From: Halodesulfovibrio sp. MK-HDV
Lineage (GTDB): Bacteria; Desulfobacterota; Desulfovibrionia; Desulfovibrionales; Desulfovibrionaceae
Direction: 5' to 3'
Assembly (NCBI RefSeq): GCF_009914765.1
Contig: NZ_WYDS01000024.1
Span: forward strand, 1 to 60,431
Length of the DNA stretch: 60,431 bases
Shown here piece after piece: positions 1 through 10,034 of this stretch; position 1 is the stretch's first letter, and the number at the start of each line of letters is the position of its first letter. Made by a program: the position numbers and the translations under genes. The notes under the pieces were generated by a model. The model had not been told where the DNA came from. It worked only from the letters and a program-made list of their open reading frames with translations, and did not search any database.

Positions 1-128
1 AAACTTGCATTTTTTTCTAAAACATACGGCATAACCGCAAATGATAATTCAAATCGAACTAGATATAAACCTAAGTATGATTTGATTATCACCTAGCAAC
101 TTGGCCAGTTGCTATTTTAAAAAAAAAA

Positions 129-203
129 TGGTTGGGCCACAAGGACTTGAACCTTGATTAACGGAATCAGAACCCGTCGTCCTGCCAATTGAACGATAGC
201 CCA
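129..203 (-). tRNA. tRNA-Gln (anticodon CUG)
   Basis: On the minus strand the segment folds as a 75-nt tRNA with an encoded 3' CCA. The acceptor stem is TGGGCTA paired with TGGCCCA, the anticodon stem is ACGGG/TCCGT around loop TTCTGAT (anticodon CTG), and the T-loop is a normal TTCAAGT type. It reads CAG glutamine codons. It lies directly downstream of the glutaminyl-tRNA synthetase gene on the same strand, so enzyme and substrate are linked, although a terminator lies between them. Confidence 0.93.
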
Positions 204-324
204 ACAAGTTGTGAGATGTGTATCTATGGAAAACACGGCTTGCTGTCAACGGAAAAACTTTAAAAAAGTACATTTCAATTCATACTTATCAGGCATCCCT
301 TCACAGCACTTTAAAATTACCTAT

Positions 325-355
325 AAAAAAAGCCCCTGTTCCCATGAACAGAGGC
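325..355 (-). terminator. Intrinsic terminator after glnS
   Basis: On the minus strand an arm GCCTCTGTTC pairs with GAACAGGGGC around an ATGG loop and is followed by seven T. It lies 25 bases past the glnS stop codon. Confidence 0.85.
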
Positions 356-379
356 CTTAATCGTTTTGACAACCTAACT

Positions 380-2092
380 TTATTTCTGGTTGCGCTCTAC
401 ACGTTTCCAGCTATCACGCAACGTTGTAGTACGGTTAAATACTGCTTTTTCAGCAGTCATATCGAGATCTGCGCAGTAGTAACCTAGACGTTCAAACTGT
501 ACACGCTCACCAGCCTTGCATTCTGCAAGGCGCGGCTCAACGTACGCTGTGATAATTTTTTCTGAATCAGGGTTGATGTAATCAATGAAGGTTTTGCCTT
601 CTTCAACCTTGTTCGGGTTTTCTTTTTCGAAAAGTGGTTCGTACAAACGAACTTCTGCCGGCACCGCGTGCTTTATAGAAACCCAATGCAATGTACCTTT
701 TACCTTACGACCATCTTCGGACCAGCCGCCTTTGGTTTCAGGATCATAGGTACAATGGATTTCAACAATTTCGCCGTTCTCGTCTTTCACAACGTCGGTT
801 GCAGTAATGTAGTATGCGTACCGCAAACGTACTTCTTTACCGATGGCAAGGCGGAAGAACTTTTTGTTCGGCGCTTCTTCACGGAAATCTGCACGCTCAA
901 TGTACAGTTCACGAGAAAACGGAACAATGCGCTTGCCGTATTCTTCCAGTTCAGGATGAAGAGGCATATCAAATTCATCTACCTGATCTTCAGGGAAGTT
1001 TGTGATCACAACTTTAACAGGATCAACAACGCCCATGAGACGCGGAACAACGGCATTAAGCTTTTCACGCATGCAGAATTCAAGCATTGCTGCGTCAACC
1101 ATAGAATCAGCTTTTGCTACGCCGATACGGGAACAAAATTCGCGGATAGCTTCCGGAGGACAGCCACGGCGACGCAGACCGGAAATGGTAGGCATACGCG
1201 GGTCATCCCAACCATGAACATAATCTTCTTCCACGAGCTGAATGAGCTTACGCTTGGAAAGAACGGTATGTGTCAGGTTCAGACGTGCAAATTCAATCTG
1301 CTGCGGACGGTATGCACCAAGAGTTTCGAGCAACCAATCGTACAATTCGCGGTTATTTTCAAACTCGAGAGTACAGATAGAATGTGTGATGTGCTCCTGA
1401 GAATCAGAAAGACAATGTGCAAAGTCGTACATTGGGTAAATGCACCATGCATCACCAGTTCTATGGTGAGTCGCTCTGCGGATACGGTACAACGCAGGGT
1501 CACGCATGATCATGTTCGGTGAAGTCATATCGATTTTAGCACGCAGAATACATTCACCGTCAGCAAACTCGCCATTGCGCATGCGATTGAAGAGATCAAG
1601 GTTCTCTTCAACACTGCGGTTACGGAACGGACTTTCAGTTCCTGTCTCTGTGATTGTACCGCGCATTTCACGGATAGCTTCCAGAGTGGAGTGATCTACG
1701 TACGCTTTGCCCATTTCAATCAGCTTTACAGCATGACCGAAAAGCACTTCAAAATAGTTAGAAGTATAAAACGGTTTCTCGCCCCAATCAAAGCCGAGCC
1801 ATTTTACGTCTTCTTGAATGGACTGAACGTATTCATCTTCTTCTTTCAACGGGTTTGTATCGTCAAAACGAAGATTGCAGATGCCGCCTTCGTGCTCTTG
1901 TGCAATGCCGAAGTTCAAGCAGATGGATTTTGCATGCCCAAGATGCAGGTAGCCATTTGGCTCTGGCGGGAAACGGGTATGTACGCGTCCTTCGTACTTT
2001 CCGCTCTCACAATCTTCAGCAATAATAGTGCGGATAAAATCCAGACTAGTTCCTTCGTTGTTCTCTTCAGGTGCTACAGGAGCCTTACTCAT
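380..2092 (-). CDS. glnS: Glutaminyl-tRNA synthetase
   Basis: Cytosolic class I aminoacyl-tRNA synthetase that charges tRNA-Gln with glutamine. The 570-aa product has the class I HIGH-type motif near residue 40 ([14 protein letters not shown]), the KMSKS-type motif as VLSKRKL near residue 270, and the C-terminal anticodon-binding beta barrels usual for GlnRS. Length matches the family (about 550-570 aa). I chose the ATG at 2092 because AAGGA precedes it at proper spacing; the frame stays open 30 codons further upstream, but that stretch has no synthetase character. It is transcribed towards the tRNA-Gln gene. GlnRS rather than GluRS is indicated by the eukaryote-like N-terminus with the [14 protein letters not shown] signature. 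Confidence 0.95.
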   Translation of the reverse strand: MSKAPVAPEENNEGTSLDFIRTIIAEDCESGKYEGRVHTRFPPEPNGYLHLGHAKSICLNFGIAQEHEGGICNLRFDDTNPLKEEDEYVQSIQEDVKWLGFDWGEKPFYTSNYFEVLFGHAVKLIEMGKAYVDHSTLEAIREMRGTITETGTESPFRNRSVEENLDLFNRMRNGEFADGECILRAKIDMTSPNMIMRDPALYRIRRATHHRTGDAWCIYPMYDFAHCLSDSQEHITHSICTLEFENNRELYDWLLETLGAYRPQQIEFARLNLTHTVLSKRKLIQLVEEDYVHGWDDPRMPTISGLRRRGCPPEAIREFCSRIGVAKADSMVDAAMLEFCMREKLNAVVPRLMGVVDPVKVVITNFPEDQVDEFDMPLHPELEEYGKRIVPFSRELYIERADFREEAPNKKFFRLAIGKEVRLRYAYYITATDVVKDENGEIVEIHCTYDPETKGGWSEDGRKVKGTLHWVSIKHAVPAEVRLYEPLFEKENPNKVEEGKTFIDYINPDSEKIITAYVEPRLAECKAGERVQFERLGYYCADLDMTAEKAVFNRTTTLRDSWKRVERNQK

Positions 2093-2751
2093 GAATACGT
2101 CCTTAAATCTATTTCTTCGCAATTTTGCGATTATGAACAATTTATAAGCGGATGACATACGGGAAACAACCGCAGCGGTCAATTGGCAGCGATGTGCCTA
2201 CCTAGTCAAAATACCGATTATTGCCACGTCTAAACATCATTATATACAAGCCGCAACAGTGAACCAAGTACAAATCACGGATTTGATAAAAACACCTCAC
2301 ACCATTGTGCTCGTCAGCAAGTCTGCAGAACATGCGCTCCTCTCCATTTTCTGCAAAAAGAATCAAAATCCTCCTGCCTGATATTTTTTGATATAATCTT
2401 GCGTCGATTTTCTGAGAATTTCTGCAATTAATTGAAAAATAAAAATCATATTATCAACTTTTTCGAAAATACTGAGCGCAACATCATTTTTTATCAGTGT
2501 GCCACTTTACCTGTTATATCAACAGATAATAAAAAGTATATATAAACTAAATCTGATATATTAAGTTTCTTTCATATATTTTTTACTTTTTTGATAAAAA
2601 GAGCAGTTTTCATTTTGACAATTTTAGTATTTTCGGGAACAAAGAATATGAAGGGGACGTTATTTTTTCCCATTCACCCTAGACGACACACGCATCAACA
2701 ACCATATTGCTAGAATAACAGGCAATACGATTTTCAACGCTGGAGGAACAT
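2093..2751. other. AT-rich divergent intergenic region, glnS / livK
   Basis: About 660 bases between the divergently transcribed glnS and livK genes. It is strongly AT-rich in its second half. TTGACA occurs at 2615-2620 and TATAAT at 2392-2397, but neither has a properly spaced partner, so I do not call a promoter. No credible ORF, tRNA or repeat was seen. The livK ribosome-binding site GGAGG is at the right end. Confidence 0.5.
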
Positions 2752-3873
2752 ATGACATTTTCTGGTTTGGTTAAGTCCATCGTAACCGGCCTCGCCGTTA
2801 CAGCATTGTGTGTACCTGCTTTTGCAGCAGACACTATCAAACTCGGTGTAGCTGGCGCACACAGTGGCGACCTTGCTTCCTATGGTCTGCCAACAGTTAA
2901 CGCAGCTAAAGTTGTTGTTGAAAAAATCAACGCAGCCGGTGGCGTAAATGGCAAACAGGTTGAACTGCTCATTCAGGATGACCAGTGTAAACCTGAACAG
3001 GCTACCAACGTAGCAACCAAACTTATTTCTGACGGTGCAAATGTTGTACTGGGTCATATCTGCTCCGGCGCTACTAAAGCTGCTCTGCCTATCTACACAG
3101 AAGGCAAGCTTATCGCCATGTCACCTAGTGCAACCAACCCTATGCTCACCCAGTCCGGTGACTATCCTACATTCTTCCGCACTATCGCATCCGACGATAT
3201 GCAGGCACGCCTTGGCGTCGACTTTGCTATCGACAAGCTTGGTGCAAAGAAGATTGCAGTACTGCACGACAAAGGTGACTACGGTAAAGGCTACGCAGAA
3301 TTCGCACGTAAATTTATTGAAGAAGGCGGCAAAGCAGAAGTTGTTATGTTTGAAGGCGTAACACCTGGCGCTCCTGACTACTCCGCAGTAGTACAGAAAA
3401 TCCGTCGCTTTAAAGCTGACACCGTTATCTACGGTGGTTACCATCCGGAAGCTTCCAAGCTTATCAGCCAGATGCGTAAAAAACGTATTAAAGCAAACTT
3501 TGTTTCTGATGACGGCGTAAAAGATGACACCTTTATTAAGGTAGCCGGTAAAAAAGCTGAAGGCGTTTACGCTTCCGGCCCTATCGATGTATCTGACTTG
3601 CCTATGTACCAAGAAGCGATTGCAGCACACGTAAAAATGTTCGGTACCGAACCGGGTGCATTCTACCCAGCCGCTTACGCAGCAACCGTAGCAATGCTTA
3701 CCGCTATCGAACGTGCTGACTCAACAGACTACGATGCAGTAACTGCTAAACTGCGTGGTGAATTTGTTGAAACCCCTATCGGTAAAATCAAATTCAACGA
3801 AAAAGGCGACGCGGAAGGCGTTGGCTTCTCCATGTACCAGGTACAAAACGGTAAATACGTAGAACTTAAATAA
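2752..3873 (+). CDS. livK: Branched-chain amino-acid ABC transporter, periplasmic binding protein
   Basis: Periplasmic ligand-binding subunit of a high-affinity leucine/isoleucine/valine-type ABC importer. The 373-aa product has a Sec signal peptide ending AFA-AD at about residue 25, then the type I binding fold typical of LivJ/LivK/BraC (IKLGVAGAHSGDLASYG near the mature N-terminus, DDQCKPEQA near residue 83). GGAGG lies seven bases before the ATG. It is first in the liv operon and is followed by a terminator hairpin, so it is probably made in excess over the membrane parts. Exact specificity (Leu/Val, other amino acids, or amides) cannot be read from sequence. Confidence 0.92.
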   Translation: MTFSGLVKSIVTGLAVTALCVPAFAADTIKLGVAGAHSGDLASYGLPTVNAAKVVVEKINAAGGVNGKQVELLIQDDQCKPEQATNVATKLISDGANVVLGHICSGATKAALPIYTEGKLIAMSPSATNPMLTQSGDYPTFFRTIASDDMQARLGVDFAIDKLGAKKIAVLHDKGDYGKGYAEFARKFIEEGGKAEVVMFEGVTPGAPDYSAVVQKIRRFKADTVIYGGYHPEASKLISQMRKKRIKANFVSDDGVKDDTFIKVAGKKAEGVYASGPIDVSDLPMYQEAIAAHVKMFGTEPGAFYPAAYAATVAMLTAIERADSTDYDAVTAKLRGEFVETPIGKIKFNEKGDAEGVGFSMYQVQNGKYVELK

Positions 3874-3896
3874 CTCAACAGATTAGCCGCAGCACA

Positions 3897-3930
3897 ACGG
3901 GGAGCAATCTCGCATTGTTCCCCGTTTTTT
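3897..3930 (+). terminator. Terminator between livK and livH
   Basis: ACGGGGA/TCCCCGT stem with an additional CAAT/ATTG inner stem, followed by six T. It sits 24 bases after the livK stop and before livH, so it probably works as a partial terminator that lets more binding protein than permease be made. Confidence 0.8.
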
Positions 3931-3999
3931 ACTCAGATAATTGGCCTCGTACCTGCAACGATTTTTGCAGACAGGCACCTCTCTGACAGGGACATACAC

Positions 4000-4908
4000 A
4001 TGGATTGGGATTTTTTCATCGAATTGGGTCTTGGCGGATTAACACGCGGGAGTATCTACGCTCTCATCGCGATTGGCTACACGATGGTTTACGGTATTAT
4101 TGAGCTTATTAACTTTGCCCATGGCGAAATTTACATGCTTGGTGCTTTTACCGGACTCATTGTTGCCGGAGTGATGGGTGTCTACGGATTCCCTGTTTTT
4201 GCGATCCTGCTTATGGCAATAGTCATCGCAGTATTGTATTGTGCAGCCTACGGGTACACTATGGAGAAAGTGGCTTACAAACCACTTCGCGGCGCTGCTC
4301 GCCTCTCTCCACTTATTTCAGCTATCGGTATGTCACTTTTTCTCCAGAACTACATTATTCTGGCGCAAACATCTGACTTCTTACCGTTTCCAGAATTAAT
4401 TCCAGATTTCGAATTTATGGAACCAGTTGCACACATCTTTGGTTCTACAGATTTAGTTATCGTAGTTGCCAGCTCCGTATCTATGCTGGCACTGACATTG
4501 TTCATCAAATTTACTAAAATGGGCAAAGCCATGCGCGCGACCGCCCAGAACAGAAAAATGGCAATGCTCCTTGGCATTAATGCTGACAAAATCATTTCTA
4601 CAACCTTCATCATCGGCTCTTCACTGGCAGCGCTTGGTGGCGTGCTTGTTTCTACGCATTCAGGCCAGCTGAACTTCATGATCGGCTTTATTGCTGGTGT
4701 AAAAGCATTTACGGCTGCGGTTCTCGGCGGTATCGGCTCCATTCCGGGTGCCATGCTCGGCGGACTATTCCTCGGACTGACAGAAAGCTATGCAGCAGGG
4801 TATATTTCCAGTGACTACGAAGACGTTTTCGCCTTCTCACTGCTGGTAATCTTCCTTATTTTCCGTCCTTCCGGCATCTTGGGCAAAGCCCCTGTTGAAA
4901 AGGTATAA
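4000..4908 (+). CDS. livH: Branched-chain amino-acid ABC transporter permease LivH
   Basis: Inner-membrane permease subunit of the Liv importer, 302 aa, with about eight hydrophobic spans. It has the LivH signature GLTRGSIYALIAIGYTMVYG at the N-terminus, the INFAHGEIYMLG motif near residue 38, and the cytoplasmic coupling segment with MRATAQNRKMAMLLGI near residue 180 that contacts the ATPases. Start chosen at the ATG after AGGGAC. It pairs with LivM immediately downstream. Confidence 0.93.
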   Translation: MDWDFFIELGLGGLTRGSIYALIAIGYTMVYGIIELINFAHGEIYMLGAFTGLIVAGVMGVYGFPVFAILLMAIVIAVLYCAAYGYTMEKVAYKPLRGAARLSPLISAIGMSLFLQNYIILAQTSDFLPFPELIPDFEFMEPVAHIFGSTDLVIVVASSVSMLALTLFIKFTKMGKAMRATAQNRKMAMLLGINADKIISTTFIIGSSLAALGGVLVSTHSGQLNFMIGFIAGVKAFTAAVLGGIGSIPGAMLGGLFLGLTESYAAGYISSDYEDVFAFSLLVIFLIFRPSGILGKAPVEKV

Positions 4909-4930
4909 CCGTGTTCACCCGTAACGAAAG

Positions 4931-4968
4931 AAGGAGTTGCAGAATTTAGTTTCTGCAGAAAAGATACA
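4931..4968 (+). promoter_or_regulatory. Hairpin between Shine-Dalgarno and start of livM
   Basis: AAGGAG at 4931-4936 is too far (32 bases) from the livM ATG for normal initiation, but the arms TGCAGAA (4938-4944) and TTCTGCA (4951-4957) can form a hairpin that would bring it to about 12 bases. This may be how livM is initiated; it is a reading of the sequence, not a known element. Confidence 0.35.
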
Positions 4969-6192
4969 ATGCAAGGACTGAAACAATCCATAATTGCTAG
5001 TTTGTGGTTCATGTTCCTTACATTTCCTATCATGGTTGTTCGAGTTAACACTATCGAGAACACCATTGAATGGAGATGGATGAACCTTGCCTACGTCGGC
5101 GTAGGAATATTCTTTATATCCTACGTATGGCGCTGGGCCTTGGCTCGTAAAGAAGCCAAACAGTACGAAACTGAATCCACAACTAAACAAAAGAAACAAC
5201 TCTGGCTCTCCCGTGCAATGGAAGAACCAGCAGTGGCACGCCCTGCTCTTGCAGCAATTTTTGCGCTGAGCGTTGCGTTACCACTTCTTGTAACAACATA
5301 TCAGACCAACATCTTCATTTCATTTTTGCTGTATGTCGTTCTTGGTCTCGGCTTAAATATTATTGTTGGTGTAGCTGGCCTGCTCTTCCTTGGGCATGCT
5401 GCGTTCTACGCAATTGGTGCATACAGCTACGCGCTGCTTAACCACTATTTTGGAATCGGCTTCTGGGTGGCATTACCACTTGGTGGACTATTCGCCTGTC
5501 TCGGCGGGATCATGCTTGCCTTCCCTGTTTTGCGACTGCGCGGTGACTATCTCGCAATCGTAACTCTCGGATTCGGCGAGATTGTTCGACTGGTTCTGGA
5601 AAACTGGAGTTCTCTGACCGGTGGCCCTTCCGGCATTTCAAACATTGATCGCCCGGGCTTATTCGGTGTGGAACTTTCCGTAGCAGACGCAAACATCTAC
5701 ATTTACTACATCGTTCTCGCGCTTGCTATCATTACCATTATATCTGTGCAGCGATTAAAAGATTCCCGTATCGGCCGTGCTCTTCAAGCACTGCGTGAGG
5801 ATGAAATCGCTTGTCAGGCAATGGGTATTGACCGCGTTAACGTTAAGCTTATGGCATTCGGGCTTGGTACAGCTTGGGCTGGTTTTGCAGGCGTGATCTT
5901 TGCCGCAAAAACCACCTTTATTAACCCAGCCAGTTTTACCTTTATGGAATCAGCAATCATTTTATCCATTGTTGTTCTTGGCGGCATGGGTTCCAACCTT
6001 GGTGTGATCCTCGGTTCTGCGTTCCTCGTGCTTATGCCGGAATATCTGCGTGCATTCTCTGAATACCGCATGATCATTTTCGCATCCGCAATGGTACTGA
6101 TGATGGTATTCCGCCCACAGGGACTTATTGCTCCTAAAGGACGTAAATACCATATTGATGACCCGGATCTTGTCCAAAAAGGAGATTCGTAA
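4969..6192 (+). CDS. livM: Branched-chain amino-acid ABC transporter permease LivM
   Basis: Second inner-membrane permease of the Liv importer, 407 aa. After a variable, partly hydrophobic N-terminal extension (about 100 residues, also seen in other long LivM proteins) it carries the family core: LGLGLNIIVGVAGLLFLGHA near residue 125, the RGDYLAIVTLGFGEIVRL motif near 190, and the coupling loop LREDEIACQAMGI near residue 275. Its TAA stop overlaps the livG ATG by one base (TAATG), indicating translational coupling. Initiation looks unusual because the only good Shine-Dalgarno sequence lies far upstream, before a hairpin. Confidence 0.92.
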   Translation: MQGLKQSIIASLWFMFLTFPIMVVRVNTIENTIEWRWMNLAYVGVGIFFISYVWRWALARKEAKQYETESTTKQKKQLWLSRAMEEPAVARPALAAIFALSVALPLLVTTYQTNIFISFLLYVVLGLGLNIIVGVAGLLFLGHAAFYAIGAYSYALLNHYFGIGFWVALPLGGLFACLGGIMLAFPVLRLRGDYLAIVTLGFGEIVRLVLENWSSLTGGPSGISNIDRPGLFGVELSVADANIYIYYIVLALAIITIISVQRLKDSRIGRALQALREDEIACQAMGIDRVNVKLMAFGLGTAWAGFAGVIFAAKTTFINPASFTFMESAIILSIVVLGGMGSNLGVILGSAFLVLMPEYLRAFSEYRMIIFASAMVLMMVFRPQGLIAPKGRKYHIDDPDLVQKGDS

Positions 6193-6980
6193 TGTCTACA
6201 GTACTGAACGTTAATGCACTCTCCAAAAGCTTCGGTGGTCTTCGTGCACTCAACGATGTTGATCTGCAAGTGGACAGCGGCGAAATTGTTGCACTCATCG
6301 GCCCTAACGGTGCCGGTAAAACAACATTCTTTAACTGCATTACCGGCATTTATGAACCGACTGACGGCGATGTGTTCTTTACTCCTCTCGGAAGTACAGA
6401 ACGCCGCGTTAACGGCATGAAGCCCAATAAAGTTACTGAACTTGGCATGGCGCGTACCTTCCAGAACATTCGACTTTTTAAGAATATGACTGTGCTGGAA
6501 AACGTTATGGTAGCCCGCCATTGCCGCACAAAAGCAGGCATTTTAGATGCACTGCTTCGCCCGCCACATGTGAAGCGTGAAGAAAAAGAAAATATTGATA
6601 AAAGCTATGAGCTTCTCAAATATGTAGGTCTAAATCAGCACTACAACGACCTTGCCTGTAACTTGCCGTACGGCGATCAGCGCAAATTAGAAATTGCACG
6701 TGCTATGGCGACCCAACCCTCGCTGCTTTTACTTGATGAGCCGGCAGCTGGTATGAACCCGCAGGAAACAGAATCGCTGAAACAGCTGGTGCTTGATATT
6801 CGTGACAAGTTCAAACTTGCTATTCTGCTTATTGAGCATGACATGAGCATGGTTATGAGCCTGTCCGATCGTATTTATGTTATGGAATATGGTTGCCTTA
6901 TTTCTCAAGGTACTCCTAATGAAGTACGTAACGATCCACAGGTTATCAAAGCATACCTCGGGGAGGAAAGCCTTGCTTAA
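6192..6980 (+). CDS. livG: Branched-chain amino-acid ABC transporter ATP-binding protein LivG
   Basis: Cytoplasmic ATPase of the Liv importer, 262 aa. Walker A GPNGAGKTT near residue 36, an ABC signature in the LivG form (NLPYGDQRKLEIARAM near 158) and Walker B LLLLDEPAAGMNP near 178. The long insertion between Walker A and the Q-loop is typical of LivG and separates it from LivF. It overlaps livF, whose start lies inside the last codons. Confidence 0.94.
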   Translation: MSTVLNVNALSKSFGGLRALNDVDLQVDSGEIVALIGPNGAGKTTFFNCITGIYEPTDGDVFFTPLGSTERRVNGMKPNKVTELGMARTFQNIRLFKNMTVLENVMVARHCRTKAGILDALLRPPHVKREEKENIDKSYELLKYVGLNQHYNDLACNLPYGDQRKLEIARAMATQPSLLLLDEPAAGMNPQETESLKQLVLDIRDKFKLAILLIEHDMSMVMSLSDRIYVMEYGCLISQGTPNEVRNDPQVIKAYLGEESLA

Positions 6981-7677
6981 AATTAATGGAATCAACACAT
7001 TCTACGGCAATATTCATGCTCTGCATGATGTAAGCCTGCATATTGATGAAGGTGAAATCGTAACACTCATCGGCGCTAACGGTGCCGGTAAGTCAACAAC
7101 CCTCATGTCCATCTGTGGTGGCACACCGCCCCGCACTGGCGAAATTCTCTTTGAGGGAAAACCGATTCACCAAACTAAAATGGATCAAATTGTACGCCTT
7201 GGCATCTCACAGGTACCAGAAGGCCGACTCATTTTCCCCGACTTAACCGTTATGGAAAACTTAGAGCTCGGAGCCTTTCTGCGTAACGACAAAAGCGAGA
7301 TCAAGCGCGATATGGAATACGCCTTCGACCTGTTCCCAATTCTGGAAGAACGCCAGAAGCAGACAGGCGGCACACTCTCCGGTGGTGAACAGCAAATGCT
7401 CGCTATCTCCCGTGCCCTGATGGCAAGACCTCGGTTACTGCTCCTTGATGAGCCATCCCTTGGTCTTGCACCTATTATTATCCAGCAGATCTTCCAGATC
7501 ATTCAAAAGGTTAACGAGTCTGGCACCACAGTATTTCTTGTGGAACAGAATGCTAACCAAGCGCTCAAAGTTGCGCACCGCGGATACGTAATGGAAACAG
7601 GACACATTACCATGGAAGATAATGCAGCAACCCTGCTCACCAACGAGGACGTAAAAAAAGCATACCTTGGCTTATAG
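6973..7677 (+). CDS. livF: Branched-chain amino-acid ABC transporter ATP-binding protein LivF
   Basis: Second ATPase of the Liv importer, 234 aa, the usual LivF length. Walker A GANGAGKST near residue 36, signature LSGGEQQMLAISRAL near 135, Walker B LLLLDEPSLGLAP near 157. I place the start at TTG 6973 because GGGGAGG lies six bases before it and homology to LivF begins at once (LKINGINTFYG). The first ATG, 96 bases upstream, would add about 30 residues that are only out-of-frame livG sequence. It overlaps the livG end by eight bases. Confidence 0.92.
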   Translation: MLKINGINTFYGNIHALHDVSLHIDEGEIVTLIGANGAGKSTTLMSICGGTPPRTGEILFEGKPIHQTKMDQIVRLGISQVPEGRLIFPDLTVMENLELGAFLRNDKSEIKRDMEYAFDLFPILEERQKQTGGTLSGGEQQMLAISRALMARPRLLLLDEPSLGLAPIIIQQIFQIIQKVNESGTTVFLVEQNANQALKVAHRGYVMETGHITMEDNAATLLTNEDVKKAYLGL

Positions 7678-7695
7678 CCAAACCCATTCGAGAGA

Positions 7696-7725
7696 GGGCG
7701 ACAGCTGTTGCTGCGCCCTTTTTTG
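7696..7725 (+). terminator. Terminator of the liv operon
   Basis: GGGCG/CGCCC and CAGC/GCTG stems with one bulged A, followed by TTTTTT, 18 bases after the livF stop. Confidence 0.88.
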
Positions 7726-7812
7726 GTTTCTAATACTCAAAATTAATTACACATATCCCTCTAATATCATGTATGATACGCACAAATAAACATGATACTG
7801 GAGGGGTTTCTT

Positions 7813-8929
7813 ATGCAATTAGACATGCATTTCTACGGCACCTACGCACTTGCCCGTGCCGCTGGCATCCCGCAAAAGGATGCATACACCATCGCGTACG
7901 CAGCACAGTACGTGGATGACTCCACAAAACAGGATAGCAAGCAGCATGAAGACGGTGGGATTCTCTATGGCATTGCCACATCCCATGAAGGCGGCCAGTA
8001 CATATTAAAACACCCCAAAGATGTACATGGCGCACGCGAGGAACAACGCCGCGTGTGGGTTCCATTCCACTTCCTTCCCGGTGCGCAAGGCAAAGATTTT
8101 GAAGAACAGCTTCTTTGCAAAAAAAAATAGCAAACCTGCTCAGAATATGATGCGTAACCACCTCGCCCTTGCCCAACAAAAAACATATGGTCTAGAGTTG
8201 CTTGGCATTGCTGCGCATGTCTATATGGACACCTTCTCTCACTCCGGTTTTTCTGGCGTTGGCTCTTCATTAAACAAAGTTATTGAGGGAAGTATTAAGC
8301 CGCTAGATGTCAAAGATCCTAAAATGGCTGATTACGTGCTTACCAAACTTGGACGTTTCGTTAAACGGTTTAAGATTGGCAGTGTGATCAGTTTTTTTGC
8401 AGAAGAAAGCACAAGCAGCCTCGGGCATGGTGCCGTTGCAACATTTCCTGACCGTCCGTATTTGAAATGGTGTTTCGAATACGAATATCCGCATGAAAGT
8501 TCAGAATCTAATCTTCCGATTGAAGCAGAACAAATAGAAACACGTGATAATAAAATAAACTTCTTTGAAGGATGCGAGCTGCTTTACAGCTATTTCCGCC
8601 AACATGCTGAAGACGTATATGACTCGCCGGAATTCATCCCATTTGATGACATTGCAGATGACATTAAAGCAATTATTGCAGTTGAAGAAGACTGTGATGG
8701 GCGAGTCGACGAATGGCGCGCCCTGAAATGGAATAATACACCAATCATTGAACCCAAAGTTCGATACAACAAGAGTGATTGGGAAAATCAAAAGTTCGAC
8801 TTTGAAGACAAAGAAGAAGCAAAAGACAATATTTCAACCAACGTCTATCGATTCCATCAGGCAGCCGCATATCACCGGTACTACGTGCTCAAAGATTTGC
8901 TCCCAGCCTATGGGATAGCCGTTTACTAA
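7813..8929 (+). pseudogene. DUF6765 family protein, frameshifted as written
   Basis: Two overlapping frames join into one 371-residue protein of the DUF6765 type (function unknown). The N-terminal part (7813-8130) has the family's DMHFYGTYALARAAGIP and IAYAAQYVDDSTK segments and VWVPFHFLPG; the C-terminal part continues with LELLGIAAHVYMDTFSHSGFSG. The break is in nine A (8119-8127); removing one A joins the frames exactly. The many His/Asp residues (QYVDD, HFLPG, HVYMDTFSH) resemble a metal-dependent phosphohydrolase-like site, which is inference. GGAGGGG seven bases before the ATG at 7813 fixes the start. A terminator follows. Confidence 0.72.
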
Positions 8930-8948
8930 TTACAAACCAATGTCATTC

Positions 8949-8974
8949 AGCCGCACATATGTGCGGCTTTTTTT
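8949..8974 (+). terminator. Terminator after DUF6765 gene
   Basis: Perfect AGCCGCAC/GTGCGGCT stem around ATAT, followed by a T run. Confidence 0.9.
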
Positions 8975-9048
8975 ATGTGTCCTCATTGTTGCAATTGACT
9001 TTGATTATCATCTTCAATACTCTTCGTAAAAACGTAACGGAGAAATGA

Positions 9049-10032
9049 ATGAGACCATCCGAGATTGCATCTGCTTTAGAAACACTGCTCACAGTAAAAC
9101 AGCCAGCATTCATCTGGGGAGCCCCCGGTGTAGGCAAAAGTCAAATAGTCGCACAGTTGGCAACAAAACAAGGGCTTACCCTTGTGGATATCCGCGCTGT
9201 CCTTCTTGATCCTGTTGACCTTAGAGGTATTCCTCGCATTGATGATACAGGTAAAACCGCGTGGTGTGCCCCCTCCTTCCTGCCAACTGAAGGTAAAGGC
9301 ATTCTATTTTTAGATGAGCTAAACACTGCACCGCCACTAGTTCAGGCCGCATGTTACCAGCTTGTTCTCGACAGAAAACTTGGCGAATACGAGCTGCCCG
9401 AAGGTTGGACAATTCTCGCAGCAGGCAACCGCGAATCAGACAAAGCAGTCACCCATAGGATGCCGTCTGCGCTTGCAAACCGCATGGTGCATCTCGATTT
9501 TGAAGCAAACCTCGACGACTGGCTCACATGGGCGGACGACAACGAAGTCATCCCGTCACTCAAAGCATTTCTGCGTTTTCGTCCTAAATTACTGCATGCT
9601 TTTGATCCGAAAAAAAATGACAAAGCTTTTCCATCCCCTCGATCATGGGAATTTGTTTCCAACATCCTCGCTGCCAACCCTGTAGCCAATACTAAACGCG
9701 CCCTGATAACAGGCGCGGTTGGCGAAGGTGCAGCGACAGAATATCTTGCATTCATGACGGCATGTGATGAGTTACCAAGCGTCGAAGCCGTTCTCGCAAA
9801 TCCTGACACTATTGAACTTCCGGACGATCCTGCTGTTGCATACGCACTCTGCGAATCAGTCGCTCGCAAAGCATCGGACGACGTAATTCCTCAGATTGCT
9901 ATTTTAGCCGCGCGACTTCCTATCGAATTCAGCGTGCTACTTATGCGTGACTCTGCCGCCACATCACCATCAATTGTGGAAACTCCTTCATTCGCTAACT
10001 GGGCATGTGCCAACAGCGATATTCTGGTCTAA
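9049..10032 (+). CDS. MoxR-family AAA+ ATPase
   Basis: 327-aa AAA+ ATPase of the MoxR/APE2220 branch, likely a chaperone that remodels the VWA-domain partner encoded next. Walker A GAPGVGKS at about residue 24, Walker B GILFLDELN near 84, sensor-type AAGNRESD near 123. ACGGAG precedes the ATG. It is followed two bases after its stop by the VWA gene, the classic MoxR-VWA pairing. Substrate unknown. It may be listed as 'ATP-binding protein' elsewhere. Confidence 0.85.
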   Translation: MRPSEIASALETLLTVKQPAFIWGAPGVGKSQIVAQLATKQGLTLVDIRAVLLDPVDLRGIPRIDDTGKTAWCAPSFLPTEGKGILFLDELNTAPPLVQAACYQLVLDRKLGEYELPEGWTILAAGNRESDKAVTHRMPSALANRMVHLDFEANLDDWLTWADDNEVIPSLKAFLRFRPKLLHAFDPKKNDKAFPSPRSWEFVSNILAANPVANTKRALITGAVGEGAATEYLAFMTACDELPSVEAVLANPDTIELPDDPAVAYALCESVARKASDDVIPQIAILAARLPIEFSVLLMRDSAATSPSIVETPSFANWACANSDILV

Positions 10033-10034
10033 CT

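Noticed and set aside
668-1522. 284-codon plus-strand open frame inside glnS
   Set aside because: It lies wholly antisense to glnS, and the glnS frame has full family conservation; the plus frame has no recognisable motif.
2392-2397. TATAAT as the livK or glnS promoter
   Set aside because: No -35 hexamer at suitable spacing, and it is about 350 bases from the livK start in a very AT-rich region.
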